The position numbers and the translations under genes were made by a program. A model generated the notes under the pieces. That model saw nothing but the letters and a program-made list of their open reading frames with translations, did no database searches and was not told where the DNA came from. Positions 5,291-12,321 of a stretch of DNA of 12,782 nucleotides are shown piece by piece (the stretch's first letter is position 1; every line of letters begins with the position of its first letter). Source of the DNA: an uncultured Bacilli bacterium. Its GTDB lineage: Bacteria; Bacillota_I; Bacilli_A; RF39; UBA660. The DNA lies in assembly GCA_947628725.1 (NCBI GenBank), contig CANRAQ010000030.1:1-12782 (forward strand), read 5' to 3'.

Positions 5291-5728
5291 TTGAGTATAA
5301 AATATATATCAGATAGTATCTTTGATATCTATATAAAAAAAGAAAGTGCCGGTAATGTTAATTTTAATGATTTAGAGTGTTTAGAAACATATTTAAAAGA
5401 ATTATTTAAAATACTTAAAAATAAGTATAATATAACAGTAGAAGGATTCTATGAGGTTACTGTTTATATAGATAAAAATTATGGATTTGTATTTCACCTA
5501 GAAAAAGATGAAATAGATTATTATAATTATTTTAAAAATCAAGTAGATATGCGTATATATCCAATTGAAACAGAATTTTTATATTTAGCAGATGACTTAC
5601 CAGATAATTACGATAAATTTGATATAAATATAATAGATAATTGTATATATCTAAAAATTAAAAATGAATTAAGTGATATAGAAATGATGGAATTATTGGA
5701 AAATACTAAATTAGTATATGACAAGTAA
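5291..5728 (+). CDS. Hypothetical protein, 145 aa
   Basis: Not recognised. The predicted soluble, acidic protein has alternating short strands and helices: an N-terminal strand (IKYISDSIFDIYIKK), a helix (about 26-44), two strands (EGFYEVTVYIDKNYGFVFHL, about 51-70), an acidic Tyr-rich stretch, a strand (NCIYLKIKN, about 117-125) and a C-terminal helix. Two Cys (30 and 118) show no metal-binding pattern. There is no signal peptide or membrane segment. The strand/helix layout faintly recalls small adaptor proteins of the MecA type, but I see no motif to support that. The start is TTG (5291) with AGGTGG six bases upstream; an ATG start is not available nearby. The gene follows engB by 42 bases and lies before the 209-aa gene, which has its own promoter. 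Confidence 0.7.
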   Translation: MSIKYISDSIFDIYIKKESAGNVNFNDLECLETYLKELFKILKNKYNITVEGFYEVTVYIDKNYGFVFHLEKDEIDYYNYFKNQVDMRIYPIETEFLYLADDLPDNYDKFDINIIDNCIYLKIKNELSDIEMMELLENTKLVYDK

Positions 5729-5729
5729 T

Positions 5730-5758
5730 TTGACAAAAATTAATAGGTTTGTTATTAT
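5730..5758 (+). promoter_or_regulatory. Strong sigma-A promoter of the 209-aa gene
   Basis: TTGACA (5730-5735), 17 bases, TATTAT (5753-5758), with a TGn extension at 5750-5752. It lies just after the stop of the 145-aa gene. Start near 5765 gives a leader of about 19 bases carrying AAGGGG. Confidence 0.85.
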
Positions 5759-5783
5759 ATAGAGCAAGTAAGGGGATAATACT

Positions 5784-6413
5784 ATGAAGTATATGTATGA
5801 TTTTACAAATCGTAATTTAATAAAAAATTATACAGTAGAAGGGGATAAAATAATAGTTTCATTTTTGGCTTACGATAAGAAAATAGAAATACCTTTTAAT
5901 GAAGAAAATGAAGAAAATTTATTGAAACTTATGACACATCAAGCGATAGAAAGAAATAATTCAGATGCGTTATTTAATGTTGAAAACGATAGAATATATA
6001 ATATGGTAGAGAGTATAGCAATGGATTTTTTAGTTTCATTAGGAGTAGTTAATTTTGTAGATTCCAACTTATTTTGGAAGGTTGTTATAATTATGTATGA
6101 AATTGCTGCTGCTTCTGTTATATGGTTTAGAGGTATAGATTTTAAAAAATATAATGAGGATATAGAGGAATTAAAAAAATATGATATATATTTATCTATA
6201 GAAAATTATTTAAAGGCTCTTAATAGTCCCAAGATTTTTAAAGGAATAAAAAATAAAGAAGATGTATTAAATATAAATACATTAGATAATTATTCATTAA
6301 AAGATATAAAGAAAATAAGAAGTAATTTAATAAAAGTCATTTCTCAAGAATTGAAAAAAGAATTAAAAGAAGAGGAAAAATTAAATAAAGTTAAAGAAAA
6401 AAAGTTGATTTAG
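5784..6413 (+). CDS. Hypothetical membrane-associated protein, 209 aa
   Basis: Not recognised. Residues 1-40 look like a small beta-rich unit (TVEGDKIIVSFLAYDKKIEI). Residues 41-75 are acidic and helical. Two hydrophobic stretches follow (about 78-91 and 96-115, VVIIMYEIAAASVIWFRG), which may form a membrane hairpin. The rest (about 116-209) is highly charged and helical, ending in a Lys/Glu-rich tail (KKELKEEEKLNKVKEKK) that may be a coiled coil. No catalytic motif is visible. ATG at 5784 follows AAGGGGATAATACT. The gene has its own near-consensus vegetative promoter, so expression in growing cells is expected. Its stop codon lies in the loop of the terminator shared with spoIVA. Conservation next to spoIVA would hint at a role in sporulation, but this is unproven. 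Confidence 0.7.
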   Translation: MKYMYDFTNRNLIKNYTVEGDKIIVSFLAYDKKIEIPFNEENEENLLKLMTHQAIERNNSDALFNVENDRIYNMVESIAMDFLVSLGVVNFVDSNLFWKVVIIMYEIAAASVIWFRGIDFKKYNEDIEELKKYDIYLSIENYLKALNSPKIFKGIKNKEDVLNINTLDNYSLKDIKKIRSNLIKVISQELKKELKEEEKLNKVKEKKLI

Positions 6414-6427
6414 GTGTCAACTTTTTA
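6397..6427. terminator. Bidirectional terminator, 209-aa gene and spoIVA
   Basis: AAAAAGTTGA (6399-6408) pairs perfectly with TCAACTTTTT (6417-6426), loop TTTAGGTG. On the plus strand the stem ends in five T; on the minus strand it ends in seven (6403-6397). The stop of the 209-aa gene (TAG, 6411-6413) is in the loop and the stop of spoIVA (6427-6425) is at the foot of the stem. Confidence 0.85.
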
Positions 6428-7900
6428 TATTACTATTGCAAATAGATTACCAGATCCTTTATTTACAAGTTTAGTTAATGTTTGTTGTAATTTATATCTA
6501 GCATTTTCAGGCGTTAAAGAAAGTTTGGCTTGTATTCCTTCTTTAACTATATTGTCTATACTTCTACCAAATATTTCACTTTTCCAAATTGCTTGAGGGT
6601 CTGTATCTTTATCTTTCATTAAATAATCAATTAATTGTTTGCTTTGAAGTTCAGATCCTATAATAGGTTCAAAAGTTGATTCTACATCTACTCTAATCAT
6701 ATGTATACTAGGCGCAACTGCTTTAAGTTTAATACCATATCTAGAGCCTTGTTTTATTATTTCAGGTGTTTCTAATTTCATGTCGTTAAGTGTAGGGCAT
6801 GCAACACCATATCCTGTAGTTCTAACCATTTTAAGCGCACTTTTTATTTGGTCATATTCAGTTTTAGCTTCGTTATAATCTTGGAATAACATTAATAAAT
6901 CTGCTTTACTTCTTATGCTAGTACCTATAGTATCTTTAAGCACTTCATCATATAAATATTCAGGTGCTTCTAGATTGATTGTTACTATTCCTGTAGATGT
7001 GTCCACATCTGAAATATATGCTTTTTCAATTTTATCTGAATTTTCAAAATGTGATGTTATATGTTCTATATCTCTTAATTTATCTACTTCTACTACACTT
7101 TCTTTAATTTTTTCTATGTATTCTGATTTTAGTGGATTAGTTGGATTTAGGCAAGCAATCCAATCTGGCATATTTATTTTTACTTCTGTAACAGGGAATT
7201 CATAAAGGGACTCTCTAAGTACACTATAAACTTCTTTTTCACTCATTCCTTCGACAGATAATGGAAGTACAGGAACATTATATTCTTCACATAATTTTTC
7301 TGCCATTCTTTCAGTTTCAGGTAGTGTAGGATGAGCAGAATTTAAGACTACTATGAATGGTTTACCAATTTCTTTAAGTTCATTAACTATTCTGTTTTCA
7401 GCATCTATATAGTTAGATCTTGGTATTTCTCCAAAAGAGCCATCTGTAGTAATTACTATACCAATACTAGAGTGATCTTTAATTACTTTTTCAGTTCCAA
7501 TTTCTGCTGCCTCTATAAAAGGAATTTCTTCATCATACCAAGGTGTTTTAACCATTCTAGGACCATTTTCATCTTCATATCCTTTTGCGCCCTCTATTAC
7601 ATAGCCAACACAATCTACAAGTCTAACATTACAACTAAAATTATCTAGTGTAATATTTGCAGCATTACTAGGGACAAATTTAGGCTCTGTAGTCATAATC
7701 ATTTTACCTTGTGCAGATTGTGGGATTTCATCTAAACATCTTTTCTTTTCATACTCATCTTCTATGTTTGGAACTACCAAGTTTTCAATAAATTTTTTTA
7801 TAAAAGTCGATTTACCAGTTCGTACAGCTCCAACAACCCCAAGATATAAATCTCCACCTGTACGTTTAGTAATGCTTTCAATTATTTCAATTTTTTCCAT
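6425..7900 (-). CDS. spoIVA: Stage IV sporulation protein A, coat morphogenetic ATPase
   Basis: 491 aa, against 492 in B. subtilis, and similar throughout. SpoIVA binds the outer forespore membrane and polymerises on ATP hydrolysis into the basement layer on which the coat assembles. The N-terminal TRAFAC-type ATPase domain starts with TGGDLYLGVVGAVRTGKST, with the Walker A Lys at residue 30, as in Bacillus. LPQSA-type and MTTEPKFVPSNA segments and the LVDCVGY motif (Walker B region) follow, then the EDENGPRMVKTPWY segment. The middle domain has the AKTEYDQIKSALKMV and RYGIKLKAVAPSIHMIRVDVES blocks. The C terminus (GSGNLFAIVI) matches the membrane-targeting end. ATG at 7900 follows TAGGT. A sigma-E-like promoter lies at 7922-7950, and the gene ends in a terminator shared with the 209-aa gene. 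Divergent from lon. Confidence 0.98.
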   Translation of the reverse strand: MEKIEIIESITKRTGGDLYLGVVGAVRTGKSTFIKKFIENLVVPNIEDEYEKKRCLDEIPQSAQGKMIMTTEPKFVPSNAANITLDNFSCNVRLVDCVGYVIEGAKGYEDENGPRMVKTPWYDEEIPFIEAAEIGTEKVIKDHSSIGIVITTDGSFGEIPRSNYIDAENRIVNELKEIGKPFIVVLNSAHPTLPETERMAEKLCEEYNVPVLPLSVEGMSEKEVYSVLRESLYEFPVTEVKINMPDWIACLNPTNPLKSEYIEKIKESVVEVDKLRDIEHITSHFENSDKIEKAYISDVDTSTGIVTINLEAPEYLYDEVLKDTIGTSIRSKADLLMLFQDYNEAKTEYDQIKSALKMVRTTGYGVACPTLNDMKLETPEIIKQGSRYGIKLKAVAPSIHMIRVDVESTFEPIIGSELQSKQLIDYLMKDKDTDPQAIWKSEIFGRSIDNIVKEGIQAKLSLTPENARYKLQQTLTKLVNKGSGNLFAIVI

Positions 7901-7921
7901 AAATTACCTACTTTCTATTTA

Positions 7922-7950
7922 ACTATATGAGAATTTTATTTAAATATCAC
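7922..7950 (-). promoter_or_regulatory. Sigma-E-like promoter of spoIVA
   Basis: On the minus strand GTGATATT (7950-7943) is followed after 13 bases by CATATAGT (7929-7922), agreeing with CATACAMT at six of eight positions and with the ATATT of the -35 box. Start near 7914 leaves a leader of about 14 bases with the ribosome binding site. spoIVA is a sigma-E gene in B. subtilis. From 7951 to about 8027 the intergenic region is nearly pure A/T with no further clear signal. Confidence 0.5.
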
Positions 7951-8027
7951 TAAAAATATTAATTTAATTAATATTGAAAATTACAAATTTTTCCAATAAA
8001 TTTTATATAAATTTTTATGTAATTTTA

Positions 8028-8056
8028 TTGACTTTTGTATTTTATTTAACTATAAT
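8028..8056 (+). promoter_or_regulatory. Sigma-A promoter of lon
   Basis: TTGACT (8028-8033), 17 bases, TATAAT (8051-8056). One mismatch to consensus. Start near 8063 gives a leader of about 18 bases. No CtsR-type or CIRCE heat-shock operator is visible around it, so stress control is not evident from the sequence. Confidence 0.85.
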
Positions 8057-8080
8057 AAAAATCAATTTTGGGAGGTGCCT

Positions 8081-10378
8081 ATGAAACTTAATTTACCAGT
8101 ACTACTTTTAAATGGCACAGTCCTTATGCCTAATGATGAAATTAAATTAGAATTCAATGATGAATTAAGTAAAAATATAATAGATGAATCAGAATACTTT
8201 CATGATAAAAAAATATTTATAGTTACAAAATTGTCCTTAGAAGAAGATATATCTATAATGGATTTACCATCAATAGGAACAATAGCTAAAATAACAAGAA
8301 AATTAAAATTACCAAATGGAAATATAAGAATAAATATAAAAGGTGTAGAAAGAGGATATGTTATAGAATATTTAAATCCTTCACCTAATATGATAGAATC
8401 ATTTGTATCAAGTTTTCCTACCGAAGAAATAAAAGGGGAAATAAAAGATGGATTAATTAGAAAACTTTATTCTGAATTAGAAGAATACATAGAAAAAGTA
8501 CCATATGTAAGTAATGGTATCTTATCTTTAATATCTGGAATAGATGATTTAGGTAAAATAACAGATATAATGGCAAGTAATTTATCTATGGATAATTTCA
8601 AAAAATTTAGTTATTTAATGGAGCCTAATTCAATAAAAAGAGCTGAAATGTTGCTTGAATATATAGATAAAGAAGAGCAATTATTTAATATAGAAGAAAA
8701 GATAGATACTAAAGTAAAAAAAGAGATAGATAAAGATCAAAAAGATTTTTATTTAAAATCTAAAATAGAACTTTTAAAAAGAGAACTAGGAGAAATTTCC
8801 CCTAAGGAAGAAGAAGTAGAAAAGTTAAAATTAAAAATAAATAATTTAAATGTAAATGATACTATTAAAGAAAAATTACTATATGAATTAAATAGATATT
8901 ATGAAATGTCTAACATATCTCCAGAACTTAGTGTAGTTAGAAATTATATAGAAACAATGATCAGTTTACCTTGGGGTATATATACTGAAGATATAGAGGA
9001 TTTATCATTAATAAAAGAATATTTAGATAAGACTCATTATGGATTGGATGAAATAAAAGATAGAATTATAGAGTATTTAGCAATAAAAAAACACTCTAGT
9101 ATGTTAAAGTCACCTATATTATGTTTAGTAGGACCACCTGGAGTAGGTAAAACTACTTTGGCTTATTCTATAGCAAAAAGTATGAATAGAAATTTTGTTA
9201 AGATAAGTGTTGGTGGAGTAGATGATGAGGCTATAATAAAAGGACATATAAGAACATATTTAGGTGCGACATGTGGAAAAATTATAGATGGTATAAAAAG
9301 AGCAAAAAGTTCTAATCCAGTATTTTTAATAGATGAAATAGATAAAATGTCCAGTAATTATAAGGGAGACCCTAATAGCGCACTTTTAGAAGTATTAGAT
9401 CCAAATCAAAATAAGTATTTTAAGGATAATTATATAGAAGAAGAATTTGATTTATCCAAAGTAATATTTATAACTACTGCAAATGATATAAATGATATAC
9501 CATTAACATTAAGAGATAGACTTGAAATAATTAATATAAAATATTATACAGAGTATGAAAAAGTAGAAATAGTAAAAAAATATTTGATACCAAGTATATG
9601 TAAAAATCATGGAATAAGTAATATTAAAATAAGTGATGAAAATATAATAAATATAATAAGGCATTATACAAAAGAATCAGGACTTAGACAATTAGAAAGA
9701 ATGATATCTAAGATAGTAAGAAAAATAGTAATGGATAGTTTATTATCAAGTAAGAGAGTCTCTAAAACAGTATCTAATATTAAAAAATATTTAGGTGAAT
9801 ATATATATGATACAAACAATACCATAAATGATATAGGTGTAGTAAATGGTTTAGCATATTCTACTTATGGAGGAGATGTTATACAAGTAGAAACTACATA
9901 CTATGATGGTGAAGGAAATATTACAATTACTGGTGATTTAGGTAATACTATGTTAGAAAGCGCTAAAGTTGCTTTAAGTTATATAAAAGCAAATTATAAA
10001 GAATTTAATATAGATAAAAAAATATTTAAAAGTGATATACATATAAATGTACCAAATTCTAAAATTAAAAAAGATGGTCCAAGTGCAGGTGTCACTATAA
10101 CTACATCTATTATAAGTTCACTTTCAAATTTTAAAATAAGTAATGAAGTGGCTATGACAGGTGAAATAACTTTAAGAGGTAATGTACTTAAAGTAGGTGG
10201 TATAAAAGAAAAAATAATGGGTGCATATATTAATAATATAAAGATAGTATTTATACCATTTTCTAATATGAATGACTTAAATAAAATACCGAATGATATA
10301 AAAGATAAAATGACATTTGTACCTGTAAAAAATTATAAAGAAATATATAATTATTTAAAAAAACATAATGATATCTAA
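8081..10378 (+). CDS. lon: ATP-dependent protease Lon (LonA type)
   Basis: 765 aa from ATG 8081; a GTG two codons upstream lies inside the ribosome binding site GGGAGGTG and is rejected. Cytoplasmic AAA+ serine protease that degrades misfolded and selected regulatory proteins as a hexamer. The N-terminal substrate domain covers about residues 1-190, then a helical linker rich in Lys/Glu. Next come the AAA+ module with Walker A GPPGVGKT (351-358), Walker B VFLIDEIDK (about 414-422), a sensor region FITTAND and the LRDR finger, and the protease domain (about 575-765). The catalytic dyad is Ser668 (DGPSAG) and Lys711 (GGIKEK), 43 residues apart as in E. coli Lon. The N-domain places it with LonA rather than membrane-bound LonB. 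Slightly short for the family but complete. It has its own promoter and terminator. Confidence 0.97.
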   Translation: MKLNLPVLLLNGTVLMPNDEIKLEFNDELSKNIIDESEYFHDKKIFIVTKLSLEEDISIMDLPSIGTIAKITRKLKLPNGNIRINIKGVERGYVIEYLNPSPNMIESFVSSFPTEEIKGEIKDGLIRKLYSELEEYIEKVPYVSNGILSLISGIDDLGKITDIMASNLSMDNFKKFSYLMEPNSIKRAEMLLEYIDKEEQLFNIEEKIDTKVKKEIDKDQKDFYLKSKIELLKRELGEISPKEEEVEKLKLKINNLNVNDTIKEKLLYELNRYYEMSNISPELSVVRNYIETMISLPWGIYTEDIEDLSLIKEYLDKTHYGLDEIKDRIIEYLAIKKHSSMLKSPILCLVGPPGVGKTTLAYSIAKSMNRNFVKISVGGVDDEAIIKGHIRTYLGATCGKIIDGIKRAKSSNPVFLIDEIDKMSSNYKGDPNSALLEVLDPNQNKYFKDNYIEEEFDLSKVIFITTANDINDIPLTLRDRLEIINIKYYTEYEKVEIVKKYLIPSICKNHGISNIKISDENIINIIRHYTKESGLRQLERMISKIVRKIVMDSLLSSKRVSKTVSNIKKYLGEYIYDTNNTINDIGVVNGLAYSTYGGDVIQVETTYYDGEGNITITGDLGNTMLESAKVALSYIKANYKEFNIDKKIFKSDIHINVPNSKIKKDGPSAGVTITTSIISSLSNFKISNEVAMTGEITLRGNVLKVGGIKEKIMGAYINNIKIVFIPFSNMNDLNKIPNDIKDKMTFVPVKNYKEIYNYLKKHNDI

Positions 10379-10395
10379 ATGATGTCATCTTTTTT
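10368..10395 (+). terminator. Terminator of lon
   Basis: ATGATATC (10368-10375) pairs with GATGTCAT (10381-10388), including one U·G pair, loop of five, then C and six T. It overlaps the last codons and stop of lon. Confidence 0.7.
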
Positions 10396-10403
10396 CTTTA
10401 ATC

Positions 10404-10432
10404 TTCCAATTTTTAAAAATATAGGGTATAAT
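10404..10432 (+). promoter_or_regulatory. Promoter of herA, weak -35
   Basis: TATAAT at 10427-10432 is an exact -10. The -35 at 17 bases spacing is TTCCAA (10404-10409), only half matching. Start near 10439 lies after the first in-frame ATG (10437), supporting translation from the ATG at 10455. Confidence 0.5.
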
Positions 10433-10454
10433 TATAATGACAGTAGGTGAATAT

Positions 10455-12224
10455 ATGTTAGGAAAAATTATTGGTATTGAAGAAAATGTAGTATTACTTA
10501 GACTAAATGTAAAAATAGAAGAAATGGTAAATATTATAAACTTATATGTAGTTTTAGAAGATAAAGATAAAAGACTCATAGGTGAAATAATAGATATAAA
10601 AGAAAATATAGCCTACATAAATTTGGTAGGTGAATTTGTTAATGATAAATTTATATTTGGTGTAAGTAAAAAACCATCTTTTGGTTCTAGTGTAAAATTA
10701 GTATCTAAAGAAAGAATAAATAGTATATTAGGTATAAGTGATTATGATGAGAGAAAAGATCTATATATAGGAAATAGTCCACTTTATGAAAATATAAAAA
10801 TAGGTGTTAATATTAATGAATTTTTTAGTAATCATTTTGCTATTTTCGGATCTACTGGAAGTGGAAAGTCTTGTAGTGTTGCTAGAATATTCCAAAATCT
10901 ATTTGAAAAAAACGACCCAGTGCCATATAAAGCAAGTATTTTGATATTTGATGCATATGGGGAATATCATAGTGCGTTTAAAGATATAAATAAGAAAGTT
11001 CCAGAGATCAGTTTTAAATCTTATACAACTAATATTAATGATGATATTAAAAAAGTTAAAATACCACTATGGCTATTAAATGTAGATGATTTAGCTCTTT
11101 TACTTGAGGCTAATTCAAGGGCACTTCTACCTATAATAGAGAAAGCTATGAAATTAGTAACAATATTTGCTAAAGACGAAAAAGAAGTAATAAGAAGTAA
11201 AAATGATATAATTGCAAGGGCAATATTAGATATATTGGCAAGTGGTAAAGCGCCAGCTCAAATTAGAGATCAAATTTTTTCTGTTTTAAGTAATTATAAT
11301 ACTAAAGATTTAAACCTAGAAACACCAATATATCAACCTGGATATACTAGACCATTAAAACAATGCTTATTAATAGACCAAACAGGTAAAATAAGAGAAA
11401 TGGAATTACTTACTACATTCATGAATCAATTTTTAGTTGATGATGTAGAATTAAATTTACCTGATGGAAGTTTTAAATATACATTAAAAGATTTGTATGA
11501 CGCATTTGAATTTGCCTTAATATCTGAAGGAATACTTAATAGTGATAAGATATTTGATGAATATAATGTTTTAAAAGTAAGACTTAGAAGCCTTTTAAAT
11601 GGAGATTATGCAAAATTCTTTGAAATGGATGAATACTTAACAAGAGAACAATTCATAAAAGAAATACTTTCTTCTGAAAATGGAAGAAAAGCACAAATAA
11701 TTAATTTTAATATAAACTATGTAGATGATAGATTTGCAAAGACATTAACTAAAATCTATTCTAGAATATTCTTTGAATATGTAAAAAATTCAAAAGTTAG
11801 AGCCTCTTTACCAATACATATAGTCTTAGAAGAAGCACATAGATATGTACAAAATGATAGCGATATAGATGTTATAGGCTATAATATATTTGATAGAATA
11901 ACAAAAGAAGGAAGAAAATATGGAATACTTTTAGGGTTAATTTCACAAAGACCATCAGAACTTTCTACAACTGCTATTTCACAGTGCAGTAACTTCTTGA
12001 TATTTAAAATGATGCACCCTACAGATATAGAATATATTAAACAAATGTTACCAAATATGACAAATGAATTAATAAAGAAAATTAAATTATTACAACCAGG
12101 TAATTGTGTTGCATTTGGTTCTGGATTTAATTTACCATCATTAATAAAACTAGATATGCCATTTCCAGCACCTTCAAGCAGTAGTTGTGATATAAGTTCA
12201 GTTTGGTTTATAGATAGAAAATAA
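10455..12224 (+). CDS. HerA-type ATPase (DUF87 / HerA-FtsK superfamily)
   Basis: 589 aa from ATG 10455, chosen because AGGTGA lies five bases upstream and the likely promoter -10 (10427-10432) leaves the earlier ATG at 10437 out of the transcript. The N-terminal beta-rich HAS-barrel covers about residues 1-95 (MLGKIIGIEE onward). The ATPase core has Walker A GSTGSGKS (132-139), a FDAYGEY segment, Walker B IVLEEAH with Glu459-Glu460, FDRITKEGRKYG, and LISQRPSELS (about 495-504) with the Arg used for subunit contact in this family. The end, PSLIKLDMPFP, is typical. HerA proteins form hexameric rings that translocate on DNA; they pair with NurA nuclease in archaeal end resection, and with SIR2, DUF4297 or similar effectors in bacterial defence. 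No partner is visible here: lon is upstream and a prepilin gene downstream. Confidence 0.88.
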   Translation: MLGKIIGIEENVVLLRLNVKIEEMVNIINLYVVLEDKDKRLIGEIIDIKENIAYINLVGEFVNDKFIFGVSKKPSFGSSVKLVSKERINSILGISDYDERKDLYIGNSPLYENIKIGVNINEFFSNHFAIFGSTGSGKSCSVARIFQNLFEKNDPVPYKASILIFDAYGEYHSAFKDINKKVPEISFKSYTTNINDDIKKVKIPLWLLNVDDLALLLEANSRALLPIIEKAMKLVTIFAKDEKEVIRSKNDIIARAILDILASGKAPAQIRDQIFSVLSNYNTKDLNLETPIYQPGYTRPLKQCLLIDQTGKIREMELLTTFMNQFLVDDVELNLPDGSFKYTLKDLYDAFEFALISEGILNSDKIFDEYNVLKVRLRSLLNGDYAKFFEMDEYLTREQFIKEILSSENGRKAQIINFNINYVDDRFAKTLTKIYSRIFFEYVKNSKVRASLPIHIVLEEAHRYVQNDSDIDVIGYNIFDRITKEGRKYGILLGLISQRPSELSTTAISQCSNFLIFKMMHPTDIEYIKQMLPNMTNELIKKIKLLQPGNCVAFGSGFNLPSLIKLDMPFPAPSSSSCDISSVWFIDRK

Positions 12225-12227
12225 ATT

Positions 12228-12282
12228 AAAAATGCAAGAATTTAAAAAATTTTGAAAAAACACTTGCATTTTTTTTTTTTTT
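12228..12282 (+). terminator. Terminator of herA
   Basis: AAAAATGCAAG (12228-12238) pairs with CTTGCATTTTT (12263-12273) around a 24-base AT-rich loop. The 3' arm leads into an uninterrupted run of 14 T (12269-12282). Confidence 0.8.
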
Positions 12283-12290
12283 GATATTAT
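12264..12290 (+). promoter_or_regulatory. Possible promoter of the prepilin gene with poly-T spacer
   Basis: TTGCAT (12264-12269) and TATTAT (12285-12290) are separated by 15 bases, nearly all belonging to the 14-T run shared with the herA terminator. The spacing is two short of the optimum, and the -35 box is also part of the terminator stem. Start near 12297 leaves a leader of about 25 bases with AAGGAG (12306-12311). Confidence 0.4.
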
Positions 12291-12321
12291 GGTAGTGGAT
12301 GATAGAAGGAGTAGAGATTAT

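Noticed and set aside
6414..7205. Plus-strand open frames at 6414-6596 and 6915-7205
   Set aside because: Both are antisense to the well-conserved spoIVA frame and lack start signals and recognisable domains.
8075..8080. GTG start of lon at 8075
   Set aside because: This GTG is part of the ribosome binding site GGGAGGTG; the ATG at 8081 has ideal spacing.
10385..10579. Minus-strand open frame of 64 codons
   Set aside because: Covers the lon terminator, the herA promoter and the start of herA on the opposite strand; Ser/Ile-rich with no domain.
10455..12224. HerA-based anti-phage defence system
   Set aside because: Known systems need an adjacent effector such as SIR2, DUF4297 or NurA; neighbours here are lon and a prepilin gene, so only the ATPase is claimed.
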